Of a stretch of 64,000 bases of DNA, positions 33,552 through 44,311 are shown piece after piece. Both the position numbers and the translations under genes were made by a program. Below the pieces are notes generated by a model that ran no database searches, had not been told where the DNA came from, and saw only the letters and a program-made list of their open reading frames with translations. Positions within the stretch are counted from its first letter, which is position 1. Each line of letters opens with the position of its first letter. This stretch comes from Shinisaurus crocodilurus (lineage: Eukaryota; Chordata; Lepidosauria; Squamata; Shinisauridae), in assembly GCA_021292165.1 (NCBI GenBank), contig CM037877.1, positions 79,416,524 through 79,480,523 on the forward strand, read 5' to 3'.

Positions 33552-33638
33552 GCTGCAATCCCAAACACTTCATAGGGAGTAAAGCCCCATTGAACATAAT
33601 GGTACTTAATTCCAAGTGCACATGCTTAGGATTTCACT
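33552..33638. mobile_element. Short palindromic MITE, 'CAATCCTATGC' family
   Basis: Contains GAGTAAAGCCCCATTGAACA and TAATGGTACTTAATTCC around a palindromic centre, with ends tgcaatcccaa and gcttaggatttca. Confidence 0.55.
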
Positions 33639-34793
33639 TGCATGTGGATAAACTGTAGTGCAGCTGCAATCTCTCCTCTTCCATTCATTAAGCAAATAAT
33701 GTTTGCATGAACATATTCCTTCCCTTTCAAGAGATACAGAAAAACCAGGAGGTACTGCTTCTATCAGTTAATATTTGGATACAAATGGTTAAGGGCTGAC
33801 TGGATGTAATATGCATCACTTAAAAGCACCTCAGTATTCTTTGATAAGCTCATAGCTCAAAAGGAAGGAGAAATACGGAGCAATCTGTTGCCCTCTTAAT
33901 GCAATTAGCAGATTAAAGCAGTATTTCACTTCATTAAGATACTGACTGCACGCAGCATTAACTGATTATATGACGTACATAGTGTTCCCCCTACAGTCCT
34001 CTCAGAGACACAGTGGAAAACAACAAGGGTAAGCCAAGCAGTTTACAAGTGAGCATCTGGTATTGACATTAGGAACTGAACACAAAATCTACGTTGTAGT
34101 GTGCCCAAGGGGTTCAGTGAAAAAAACACTACATATCATCCGAGAAGCTAACTGCTGGCTGACACTGAGATGCTTGATATTTATTAAGTATCACACTTCA
34201 GTTTCAGCAGCACCCAAACAATATCCACTACCACCATTTTGGCTCCCAAATGTAAAGATCTGATCAGATGCCCCCAAATTCAAATAAAACTGTACTACTG
34301 GTCCCTCCCTCTTCCATGTTTCCATTTGGATTTGCTCTAAATTCTTTCCCTCACTCTCCCTAACCCAATAATAGCCAAGCAGAGGAGTGGTAAGGTCCAG
34401 TAAACTGTAGTATAAACACAAGCGATTATTTCAATTTTCTCCTCAGATTATTCTTTCGTGGCAGACCAATAAACCCAATAATGCCTAGATTTACTAGAAA
34501 ATTTTTATTCATTTCCCCAACGCAAAAGAAAGTAAGCTAATAACGTCCCACCGAGAGGGCTGTCAGACTAAATCCCTCAACTACTGAAAGCACTGCCTGG
34601 ATAAATCTCACTTCACTTTCCATTCTGCCAACCACTTAGGGCAGGGCCCAAGGGAACTCTTCAGCTTATCCCTCCTCACGCAATGTCACAAGCGCAAGCC
34701 AGAGTGGCCCAATCAGTGCCAAGAAAAGAACAAACTAAAAAAGATTAATTCACAGATGTTCATGCATTTCACATACACTGTGCCCTATGGCCC

Positions 34794-34870
34794 GTTGCTA
34801 GGGCAACAAGAGACCACCAGTGTGCGCTTTATTGGCTTTATGAAGTGCGTCTCGGGGACTATAGTCCGAG
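34794..34870. promoter_or_regulatory. X-box-like motif plus 12-bp palindrome
   Basis: GTTGCTAGGGCAAC (34794-34807) fits the RFX X-box consensus RYYNYY-N2-RRNRAC. Forty-four bases later GGACTATAGTCC (34855-34866) is a perfect palindrome with flanking complementary bases (CTCGG/CCGAG). The sequence lies deep in the large TLE4 intron. Function is inference from motif only. Confidence 0.4.
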
Positions 34871-35182
34871 AATTGCTGCATGATAATAGCAAGGCTTTTC
34901 AGAAGCCTTGTTTTGTGTTTATCCACATTTAACCCTCAGAGTATTATTAAGCACATTGCTATGCACAGCCATGGCACCCCCACGCCACACACACATAAAC
35001 AGGGTGGGAAAGATATTCAGCTTCCAAATCTGAGAGATGCAGACATATTTCCTGAGGTAGCTTCAATAGGCCTGTGATAAAATTCAGTGCAAGCTAAAAA
35101 CAACAATAACAACCCTCAGGCAAGTTTATTGAATCTGATGGGAAGGTATGTTGCCTCCAGTTTATGCGTGTATGTATGTGTA

Positions 35183-35211
35183 TTATATATATATATATAT
35201 ATATTTATATA
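35183..35211. repeat. (AT)n microsatellite
   Basis: AT dinucleotides directly adjoining the left end of the Tigger-like MITE, providing its TA target. Confidence 0.85.
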
Positions 35212-35464
35212 CAGTAATACCTTGGATTGCAAGTAACTTGGTTTGAGAGCGTTTTGCAAGACAAGCAAATTTTTAAATATTTAATTTTTTTTTACTTGAT
35301 ATACAAGCGACGTCTTGCAATACAAGTACAAGTACAAGTACAGCTTAAATTAAAAATCTCTGTACAATTTTTTTTTGGGGGGGGGGATCTTGTTTTGATA
35401 TAAGAGTGTTTTGGATTACAAGCATGTTTCCGGAACGAATTATGCTCTCAATCCAAGGCATGAC
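35212..35464. mobile_element. 253-bp Tc/mariner (Tigger/pogo-like) MITE
   Basis: Starts CAGTAATACCTTGGATTGCA and ends CAATCCAAGGCATGAC, inverted, with a TA dinucleotide on each side. The interior is also largely inverted (caagtaacttggtttgagagcgttttgcaagac against aagagtgttttggattacaagc). A tandem CAAGTA run occurs at about 35323-35341. Non-coding. Confidence 0.75.
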
Positions 35465-35470
35465 TATATA

Positions 35471-35471
35471 T

Positions 35472-35506
<35 letters not shown>

Positions 35507-35522
35507 CGCACGCACACACACA
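35471..35522. repeat. (AC)n-rich microsatellite
   Basis: AC repeats interrupted by TATAC and GC variants, immediately after the MITE. Confidence 0.95.
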
Positions 35523-36739
35523 CCTGGACACATGTCTCCCAATTCTATAAAAGAATAAGAAATCCTCTAATCTAAACCAGGTAATAATTAATCCAAAACC
35601 AGCAGACTTTTTGAGAAGCTTCTTCAAAACTTTGGAGTCATCTTACAGCATGGAGAAAGGTTTGTTTCCTGTATGCTGAACATTAACAGGGTTTGTGAAC
35701 ACAAGCATAATCTATAAATTCACACAAAGCATCTAGCTCAGTGCATTTACCCAGAACCTTCCTACTCCTTAATGTGTTTGTTCATACTCAACAGGCCAGC
35801 GAACGCTTAAGACTAAAGAGGTTTTGTTAGGGCTCTTTTCCTTCTTCCTTGAGGGGGCTAGGGGTTAAAATCACAAATGTCAGGACTCTTAGAGTAGCAG
35901 CACATATCAAGTGTTAATCCAAAAAGAGAGGGGGAGGGGGAGAAAAAGAGAGGGCTAGCAGAATAGATCAATAGAGAAACAGCTTACATTCAGATTCACA
36001 GGAGAAATAACATGCAGAGACAATCATTTCCTGGGAAAGCTAAAGCCTAATGAGAATTTACTCTGTCTCTTTTCTTCAGACAACCAGCCCTTTTGTGGCA
36101 GGGGCTTCCTGACTGACAGGAACTCAGGGCCCCTTAATAGGATTTCCATATTATTTCTAACACCTGCCTAGAAGTTATTTGTTTACATTGAAGGAGGCAA
36201 AGATTCTCAAATCAGACATCTGCTTCTAGTTCAGGCATATCTTAGGAAGCCATCGAGAAAGCAGCTTTGTTACCATGGTGACATTTTTATTTTCTTCCCT
36301 TAGTTGGCTGGAAAAAAAAAACATTAGCATTTCCAATTTTATTTTGTTCTTCAAAAGGCCAAATGTTGCTTAAGAAAACACAAAACTTCAAAAATTGCTA
36401 TAAGCAATGGGTCACCCAAGATGCATGTGTTTGTTTAGCCTAATTAAAAGAATCAGACATGAAAGGCAGAAGAGGAAGTACGTAGCTTAAATCTCTTATC
36501 AGATCTTTCCAACTGGTGTATGTTCACCAATTCTCCATTCCCCCCCTTTCTAATTTTAAAAAAATATATAAACACAGGTAATTTGCAATAAACATATTAG
36601 TTTTCCAAAACAGTACAAACATTAAAGTTGAACCTTCTGTGTCTTTTAACATTCACCAAACTCATGATTCTACCTGGCACGGTCTTCACAAATATTTCTG
36701 CGATATTTACAATGACCTGGTTCTCATGTAACGGCAGCA
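35523..36739. other. Intron stretch, nothing recognised
   Basis: Unique-looking AT-rich sequence with short homopolymers. No element ends or exon. Confidence 0.4.
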
Positions 36740-36945
36740 AGTCATAGGTTAATTAACCCACAATTTGCTGTGGCAGGTGCTGGGTGTGTTTCGTAGCCAT
36801 TTTGAATATTCAACCCCTGATCGGACCAATCAGGAGTTGCTATGTGACATCCGAAACCAGACAAAGTAGGTTAATCATGGGTTAAATAACCCACAGTTAA
36901 GCTACAATTAGTAGTTGTTTAACCTACGATTAACCTATAGTGTCT
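36740..36945. repeat. Palindromic repeat rich in TTAACC motifs
   Basis: CATAGGTTAATTAACCCA near the left and ATTAACCTATAGTGTCTGG near the right are inverted, and further TTAACC/GGTTAA motifs lie inside. Likely a diverged MITE. The ends and duplication are unclear. Confidence 0.45.
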
Positions 36946-36990
36946 GGGGTCTACCCCTGCCTTAGAGGAAGGAAGGGATTCAGATATAAT

Positions 36991-36993
<3 letters not shown>

Positions 36994-37046
<53 letters not shown>

Positions 37047-37047
37047 G
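36994..37047. repeat. Compound (AC)n(AT)n microsatellite
   Basis: About 14 AC units pass into about 12 AT units, 35 bp upstream of the L1 insertion. Confidence 0.95.
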
Positions 37048-37081
37048 ATTAAAACTATTAGTAGCATAAGGTAGTTTGTTT

Positions 37082-40000
37082 AAATATTTTAATTTCAAGG
37101 GTCCTGGGCACAGAGATAGGAGTGATAAAAGTTAAGATCATGCTTTGGTTAACATGGATTTGAAGATACATAAGGATTATAGAGAAGCGAAAAGATGGAG
37201 ATTGAATTGTAATATTTTTCGTTATAAACATTTAACAGAGAAAATAGAGAAGGAATTGAGGGAAATTTGGGAATTTAATCAAACAGAAGAATGTACTGAA
37301 GCGATAATATGGGATACAATGAAGAGTGTAATGAGAGGAATAGGATTGAGAGAGGCAATAAATTTGAGGAAACAACAAGAAGTTTTTTATCAAAAGCTAG
37401 AGGGGGAGATTAGGGATTTGGAAATGAAGTATTTAGAGAAGAGGGATAAAAAGATTTTTGCAGAATTACAGGGTAAAAGGAAAGAATTGGAGAATAAAGA
37501 ACTGGACAGGGTACAAAGGAATTTGATTTACACAAAAAGGGAGTATTTTGAGAATAGTAATAAAAATTCTAAAATGTTGGCTAGATTAGCACAAAAAAAA
37601 AAAGAAAAAAGCTTAGTGGGGATGATTAAAGATAAGAGGGGTAAAGAATATAATCTAGTAAAGGATAAATTGAAAATTTTTCATGAATATTATACGGAGT
37701 TATATAAGGCAGGAAAATGGTCGGAAGCTGAGAGTAGAAGATATATCGAGAAAAATTTAAAAATAAAAATCCAGGATGAAGATAGAGAGAAAATGGAGCA
37801 ACCATTCACAGAAATTGAAATAGAAAGTGCTATAAATAAATTAAAACAGGGGAAAACGCCAGGACTGGATGGTCTGGGGGCGGAATATTATAAAGTCTTT
37901 AAAAAAATGTTAATTCCGAAGTTAAAACGGTTGTTTAATGATATTTTACAGGGGGGAGAGATCCCCCCGTCATGGAAACAGTCCTTGACTATTTTAATCC
38001 CGAAACCAAGGAAGGATTTAGCAGAACCAGGTTCTTATAGACCAATATCATTAATTAATCAAGATGCTAAACTATTGACAGCAATTTTAGCTAGAAGAAT
38101 GAATAGTTTTCTAAATAAGTATATAGGGATAGATCAATGTGGATTCATTCAAGGAAGACAAATGGCAGATTTAACAAGAAGGGTTTTGAATATAATTTAT
38201 TTAATAAAGAAAAATAATTTGAAAGCGGGGGTTCTTGCATTGGATATTTTTAAAGCCTTTGATTGTGTGGAATGGCCTGCATTAAAGATGTTAATAAAAA
38301 CTATGGGGTTTGGAGAAAAATTTATAGGTATTACTAACCAATTATATACTCATAATGTCACGTCGGTAATTGTAAACGATGGAATAACAGAAACTATTAG
38401 CCTAGGCCGGGGAACTAGACAGGGTTGTCCCCTTTCCCCAGTATTATTTGTGTTAGTTATGGAATTGTTAGCGAATTCGATAAGACAGGAGAAGAAATTA
38501 CTGGGGATAGGAATAGAGACCAAATGTAAGATAAACCTTTTTGCAGATGATATCTTGTTAACATTAGAATGGCCTATAGAAAATTGGGATTGGATAGAGA
38601 AACATTTAGATGAATTTAGAGAAGTAACAGGGTTAAAAGTTAATTGGGATAAATCGGAGATAATGACATTTAATTATAGTAAACTGGAGGAAAGGGGATT
38701 TAAACAAAGGAGAGTGGATATAAAGATAAAAAATATAATTAAATATTTAGGTATTGATATATTAAAAGATATGGATAAAATAGGGGAATGTAATTTTAAA
38801 AAACCAAAAGATGAAGTTAAAAATCAAATAGAGGATTATAAAAAATTGGGATTAGCGTGGTTTGGTAGAATAGCTTTGATTAAAATGAAGATTTTACCGA
38901 AGTTTAATTTTTTATTTAGAATGATACCATATAAGATATCAGAGAAAGAAATTAAAGAGTGGCAAGTAATGTTAAATAGCTATTGTAATGGGGGGGGAAA
39001 ATCAAGGATTACTAAGAATAGATGGTATAAAGCTCAAAAAATAGGGGGACTTGGTCTCCCTAATTTAAAATGGTATTATATAGCTAATCAACTTAGATAT
39101 ATTATGGATATTATTGTTAGAAAAGATTTTATGTGGTGGGAAATAGAAGCATTTGAATTGGGTAATAGGGTGGATAAATTCTTATTTACAAAACAAGGAC
39201 ATATTATGACAAAAAGATTAGAAAATCCCTTTTTAAAAAATATGTTAGAAATTTGGGGTAGAAATAAGGAAATATTTTTACCAGGTATATCCCCGCTTAC
39301 TCCAGTGGTGGTTATGGAAGATTTTCCCGAGAATGTTAGACATTTGGAACGAATTTTTAGAGAGAAAAAGGTGATAACTTTAATGGATTGGCTGGAAAAA
39401 ATGGAGACAAGACAGCAAATAATTGATAGGGTTGGGGCAGGAAGAATTTCTTGGTTAAATTTAATTCAATTAGTACAATGGGGTAAGAAATGGAAGAGGA
39501 GACATGAGCATGAAAGGGATTTCACTGCATTTGAGCAGGTGGTTATGTCTAGAGAACTTGTAGAAGGAAATGCATCAGCTAGGGGTCTTACAAAGATGTT
39601 ATATAAAATGTTGCAGAAATCAGAAGAGCAAGCAGAAAATCTTAAAATAGTTTGGGATACAGAGTTTGAAGAGGAAATATCAAAGGATGAGTGGAATAAG
39701 ATTTGGGATAGGCGAATATTGAAAAATATGTCTATAAGAATTAAAGAGAATTTTTATAAGCTAATTTGGAGATGGTATTTGACTCCAGTGAGATTAAATA
39801 GAATAGATAATAAATGTTCTCCAATGTGTTGGCGAGGATGTCAGGAATTGGGTACATATGCTCATATGTGGTGGAGTTGTAAAAATGTAATGGATTTTTG
39901 GAAAATGATTTTTGAGGAAATATCAGAAATTGTTGGAGTTGATTTAGAGGTATGCCCTAAACTAGCTTTGCTAACAATAACGGAAAAGGTGATCGGTTCT

Positions 40001-40421
40001 CAAAATGTTAAAGAATTAATCATAAATTTGTTAACGGCAGGTAGACTAATGATAGCAAGGAAATGGAAAATCCAGCAAGTTTTCACTATTACTGAATGGT
40101 ATAAGGAAGTATGGGATATGGCTTTGAATGATATGTTGACTTGTAATATTAAATGCAAAAGGGGTCAATTAAAGAAAAATAATTTTAAGGATATTTGGGG
40201 TTTATTTTTGGAATATGTGTTTAAAAGGGGGAAAGGGAGTTTACCCTGTCAAGATATGTTGTATTTTTGGAATAATGAACAATTATAGAGTTATTGGATT
40301 GTTTGGTCCCATGGTGATGGGAGCACAATATTAGTTATGTGTGTATGTTATTTTCTTTGTATTGTTTTAAAATTTAATAAAATATTTAAAAAAAATAAAT
40401 AAATAAAAAAAATATTTTAAT
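37082..40421 (+). mobile_element. L1 LINE insertion, 5'-truncated, with 12-bp TSD
   Basis: The L1 body is 37094-40409, flanked by the perfect duplication AAATATTTTAAT (37082-37093 and 40410-40421). The 3' side has a very short UTR, an AATAAA signal at 40376-40381 and an A-rich AATAAATAAAT tail. ORF1, the 5' UTR and nearly all of the endonuclease are lost by 5' truncation. It lies antisense to TLE4 transcription within the 48.8-kb intron. Confidence 0.93.
37145..40288 (+). CDS. L1 ORF2, reverse transcriptase to C-terminus, open over 1,047 codons
   Basis: Continuous open frame with the first ATG at 37154. Hallmarks in order: KLKQGKTPGLDGLGAEYYKV, LIPKPRKDLAEPGSYRPISL, CGFIQGRQMADL, the metal-binding LDIFKAFDCVEWP, GTRQGCPLSPVLF, the catalytic FADD at about residues 466-469, and the L1 C-terminal CCHC motif C-x3-C-x7-H-x4-C (CWRGCQELGTYAHMWWSC, about 895-912). 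Full L1 ORF2 is about 1,275 residues, so about 230 N-terminal residues (the endonuclease) are missing. Just upstream, DHALV in this frame continues the end of the endonuclease domain (L1s usually read SDHxxV) but is preceded by a TAA at 37133-37135. The other frame there reads VLGTEIGVIKVKI, suggesting a small deletion at that point. The long intact frame with a good duplication points to a young insertion. It is unlikely to be mobile by itself, and any protein made would lack endonuclease. Confidence 0.93.
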   Translation: MVNMDLKIHKDYREAKRWRLNCNIFRYKHLTEKIEKELREIWEFNQTEECTEAIIWDTMKSVMRGIGLREAINLRKQQEVFYQKLEGEIRDLEMKYLEKRDKKIFAELQGKRKELENKELDRVQRNLIYTKREYFENSNKNSKMLARLAQKKKEKSLVGMIKDKRGKEYNLVKDKLKIFHEYYTELYKAGKWSEAESRRYIEKNLKIKIQDEDREKMEQPFTEIEIESAINKLKQGKTPGLDGLGAEYYKVFKKMLIPKLKRLFNDILQGGEIPPSWKQSLTILIPKPRKDLAEPGSYRPISLINQDAKLLTAILARRMNSFLNKYIGIDQCGFIQGRQMADLTRRVLNIIYLIKKNNLKAGVLALDIFKAFDCVEWPALKMLIKTMGFGEKFIGITNQLYTHNVTSVIVNDGITETISLGRGTRQGCPLSPVLFVLVMELLANSIRQEKKLLGIGIETKCKINLFADDILLTLEWPIENWDWIEKHLDEFREVTGLKVNWDKSEIMTFNYSKLEERGFKQRRVDIKIKNIIKYLGIDILKDMDKIGECNFKKPKDEVKNQIEDYKKLGLAWFGRIALIKMKILPKFNFLFRMIPYKISEKEIKEWQVMLNSYCNGGGKSRITKNRWYKAQKIGGLGLPNLKWYYIANQLRYIMDIIVRKDFMWWEIEAFELGNRVDKFLFTKQGHIMTKRLENPFLKNMLEIWGRNKEIFLPGISPLTPVVVMEDFPENVRHLERIFREKKVITLMDWLEKMETRQQIIDRVGAGRISWLNLIQLVQWGKKWKRRHEHERDFTAFEQVVMSRELVEGNASARGLTKMLYKMLQKSEEQAENLKIVWDTEFEEEISKDEWNKIWDRRILKNMSIRIKENFYKLIWRWYLTPVRLNRIDNKCSPMCWRGCQELGTYAHMWWSCKNVMDFWKMIFEEISEIVGVDLEVCPKLALLTITEKVIGSQNVKELIINLLTAGRLMIARKWKIQQVFTITEWYKEVWDMALNDMLTCNIKCKRGQLKKNNFKDIWGLFLEYVFKRGKGSLPCQDMLYFWNNEQL

Positions 40422-41096
40422 GCCAAGTTCCTAAAGTATTTACCAGAAAGAATAGTGGTATATTAACCCAGCGGATGTTTCAAATTACACAAAACCTGTT
40501 ATAGTTTGTAAGACTATTTATACAGTAATTAATTCTGAGCTTATCAGTTTAGGGAAGAAATGCAGAAGACAATTTATACAGCTGAGAGAACATGGAGTTG
40601 ATTTTTAAAATTCAGCTCTGGTAAAGTTTGATCAGCACCCATTTCCTATTGCCATCATCTTTAGACTAGACATTATGTGAACATGAAATATAAGTATGCT
40701 ATTTTCATGCAGGTTTTGTTCACTATGAATAAAATGTAGCACTTCTTAATATCATCACATGAAAGCTAATTATGATAATAAAACTATATGACAGCTTGGG
40801 AAATCTCAAGGTAGACAGTTCAGTAATCCTGCCCCACCCTTCTCTCTGAAATATATTGGGTATTGATGGACTGGCTAGAGGGATTACAGAGTCAGGAATT
40901 GGACAAGACCTCACCTGTTAAAAAAACCCTGTTTTACTCAACAAATCATATGTCTGGTTCTCACGAAGTGAGAACTAGGTGCCTGAACTGTACTACTTCA
41001 GAGTGCAAGGCAGGGCTCACATGATGAAATGTACAGTATATCTGTACAAAATATATTTCCTGTACATGGAAAGCTAGCATATCAGGAAGTAGGTTA
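40422..41096. other. Intron stretch, nothing recognised
   Basis: Unique-looking AT-rich sequence between the L1 tail and the MITE at 41105. Confidence 0.4.
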
Positions 41097-41247
41097 GACT
41101 AGATCAGCCTCCCACAACCTGGTGCCCTCCAGATGTTTTGAGCTTTACTTCTCATGAGCCCCAGCCAGCATGGCCAATGGTCAAGAATGCTGGGAGTTGT
41201 AGTACAAACATCTGGAGGGGACCAGGTAGGGGAAGGCTGGACTAGAT
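41097..41247. mobile_element. 135-bp palindromic hAT-type MITE with perfect TSD
   Basis: Element 41105-41239. CAGCCTCCCACAACCTGGTG at the left and a CACCAGGTTGGGGAAGGCTG-like inverse at the right, here accaggtaggggaaggctg. The flanks GACTAGAT (41097-41104 and 41240-41247) are identical. The middle is the common squamate phrase ccagccagcatggccaatgg. Confidence 0.9.
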
Positions 41248-41349
41248 CCATTATCCCTGGCATCTAGCTTTCTGTAGGAAGAACTATTCAATCATGGAGC
41301 ACACACCAACAGTTTGAAGTCATACTGTCCAGACACATGTTTATCCTAG

Positions 41350-41695
41350 ACTTCACTCCCTCATAGCTTTGTGGGAGATTCAGGACAGAGAAAAGTAAGT
41401 ACTTCTTCACACAGGACATAATAAAACTATGGAATTTGCTATAACATACAGCAATGGCCACCAGCTTGGACAACGTTAAGAGGATATTAGACAAATTCAT
41501 AGAGGATAAGGCTATCAATGGCTACTAGTAATGATGACAGCTATATATTACCCCCAATATTAGAAGTCATATGCCAGTTGCTGAGGACTGTGAGTGGGAG
41601 AATGCTATTTGCTCTCATGTCACTGTGGGAACAGAATGCTGGACTAAATAGGGCTTTGGTCTGATCCAGCATGGCTCTTCTTATGTTCTTATAAC
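41350..41695 (+). mobile_element. CR1 LINE 3' region
   Basis: 'aaactatggaatttgctataac...aaggctatcaatggctacta...ggaacagaatgctggactaaatagggctttggtctgatccagcatggctcttcttatgttctta' is the conserved 3' end of a squamate CR1 family with its TTATGTTCTTA terminus. 5'-truncated, non-coding. Confidence 0.85.
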
Positions 41696-41792
41696 TTCAC
41701 ATTCTGCTGCCATTAGGCACATTTAGCAGGCCTGTTCAACACTGGAACTTACAACCATGTACATTTTTTCCCTCCTCAGGGACTAGCTGTTT

Positions 41793-41921
41793 CAGAGAAC
41801 CTGGTGCTCCCACATGTTTTGGATTACAACTCCCATCAGCCACAGCCAGCATGGCCAATGGTCAGGGATTATGGGAGCTGTAGGCCAAACATCTGGAGGG
41901 CACCTGGATTGCCTCTCCCTG
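41793..41921. mobile_element. Palindromic hAT-type MITE, same family as 41105
   Basis: CAGAGAACCTGGTGCTCCC at the left, ggagggcacctggattgcctctccctg at the right, with ccagcatggccaatggtcaggg in the middle. More diverged ends. No matching duplication found. Confidence 0.75.
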
Positions 41922-44220
41922 ATGAAGAATCTGGAGAAAGAAAAGTCAAGGTTCACCAGATCTTTGAACAGCCACAAAGTTAGTAAAGTAAACATTGGAA
42001 GATAGACAGAGAATCTAATATTTTTGAAACCAGAATACATGTGGTTATTCTTAAATGAGTGCTCTATGCTAAATTAAAATGCACAAAATGGCTTCATCAG
42101 AAACACCGTGAATGTGGGAGAAACATAAAATGTTAAAAGGGGTGGGTTGGAGGAGTACGTCAGACGGCATTTACCCATGTAAGGTTAATGACATGTATAT
42201 GCATATGTTTAGAACATTCATAACCCAACAACAGGAAAAGGCATGATAAAGTAAACTGCAAAACAACCACTTAAGACAGACCAAGACAACAAACAGAACT
42301 CTGCTAATTAATATTTGTTTCACATCAGCAGTTACGGGATGTGATTGCAAACAAGCAAGCCTGTCTCACCCAATCACATCATCAGTCCACTACTATCTCC
42401 CCACCTGAGGACCAGCTCTGCCCCACAGATATTTCTTCATCTGCTCCACAATTACAACACATTTTCCGGAATTAGCACCTGTTATGTTCCCCACAGCCTA
42501 CATGCCCAAAAGGCAGGTATCAATTAATACTGAACAAATTGCTGTACTGGCAGACCAACAAAAGCACTGAATTAAATTGTGATGAGGTGATTTCTTCCCC
42601 CCACCAAAATAATATTAGGGGTCCCTGGGGAAATGCACCCCTGAGACATGAAGGGTAACTCACACTGGGTCTCTTTATCAAATGTTATTCTGGGAAGCCT
42701 ACTCTAAACCCATGTCAACCTTTACATTGGAGTGGAGGCCGCCACTTGCTGCTTTCAGACTCCTTTTGCTGCGATTCTGAACCTATGCAGCACGTCTGCA
42801 TTCTCAGGAAAGTGTAAGGCATGATGACACTTATCTCACCATGTGGATAGATCCAACATGGTTAGAGCAGCCACCGAGTCGGGAGAGCCGTTAAGCAGTG
42901 GCCATGTAATAAATGGTCATCAGTTTCAAAGCTTGTGTGCACTTGCAGGCAGCGAGTCAGAGGTTGAAGTGAACTGATAGTCAACACATTCCTGATAAAG
43001 TGAGTGGCTTTCATGCACATCTCCCACCAAAGGTGCACAATTTTTGTGTGAATACAAATTGAGATAATTTTTTTCTGTCTCAGTACAGGAGGTAGTTGGG
43101 CTGTAGCACTATCAATGAGTAGGAAAGAACATATACAGAGATGCAAGCAATGTGTCCATATGTCTATACCCTTTCAACATAACAAAAAAGTGCTAGGTAT
43201 TACATACTACAGGTATTTCTCCTTAGTCTTTCACAGCTAAGATAATTCCACAAGTGCTTCTTTTACCCCCCCCCCCCCCGTAAAGTAATTACAGGGGTGT
43301 AAATTTACACAAAGTACACAGAGGTATTTTATTATTCTGAATTTGGCACAATGCCCCAACCTCCACCATGGGGGCGGGGGTGAGGCCCAGTAGGAGGAAT
43401 TATTTCCACTTCACTATAGGAGTTACCACTGATCCAGGAAAAAGCTTAATAAATGAAATCCGTCATTTTTATTGGCCATAGATCAGCATTGCAAATAATT
43501 AAGGGCAGCCTGCCTACACCTCTCTGCTGGCAAAATCTTAATCAATCCATCATCACAAACCACAAAAGTTTTCCACAGCTTGAAAGAGAAGCAAAACAAA
43601 TATTCCCCATGCTGGAAACAGCAGTTCAGAGCTATTCTGGATGCTACCCCATGGCATTAAAGTGCTGGGAGGGACAGCAAGAAAGCATCAAAACCATGGC
43701 GATTTGTGGCATGTCAGCAGAGAAATGGCAAATTGCACCTTTGGCGAAAGGTACCATATTATGTACACTGCACTTTAATCAGTATGAAAGCGGAGCCAAA
43801 CAATACCGAGAAGCCAAGGCTTTTTCAGCCCATATCTTATGTACCTACACTCTAGTCTCCTTCATGTGTGAATCAAACTAAGGGGGCTCCTTGTGATCAA
43901 AGAGCAGCAGGGCTGTGCCACTGGCCTTGTTGAGATCATGTGGCTTTTTCACCTCACCCACATTAAGCGAGGATGTCTCCACCTGAGAAACCAACATGCG
44001 AGACCTCTACGACTGTAACTTTCTGTAGGGTTACGGAACAGGCAGAGGTCTACATGCTTAGGCTTCCCTGCTGCAGGACATCCACACCTAACGCATGGAT
44101 GTCAGGGGGTCAGGGCAAGGAAACTGTGCAACCTCCAGAGCAGACCAGCAGTGTACCCTGCTGCCCTTGGTCATGGAGTCCCATCGTGTAGTTAACACAT
44201 GAAGGGGGCTCCTCCAACCA
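41922..44220. other. Intron stretch, nothing recognised
   Basis: A poly-C run at about 43265-43279 and scattered open frames, none recognisable. Confidence 0.4.
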
Positions 44221-44311
44221 CACAATCCTGGGCATGTTTATTCAGAAACAAATTCCACTGTGTCAAATGGGGTTCTCTCTCTCTCTAATAAGTGTGCTTA
44301 GGATTCCAGCC
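44221..44311. mobile_element. Short palindromic MITE, 'CAATCCTATGC' family
   Basis: Ends CACAATCCTGGGCATG and AGTGTGCTTAGGATTCC are inverted. The internal ttccactgtgtcaaatggggtt is diagnostic. A TC expansion occurs inside. Confidence 0.55.

Larger units (their letters stand above)
33640..35211. other. Intron stretch with an X-box-like site, otherwise unique
   Basis: No repeats recognised until the AT-rich stretch at 35183. It includes the paired palindromes at 34794-34870, listed separately. Confidence 0.45.
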
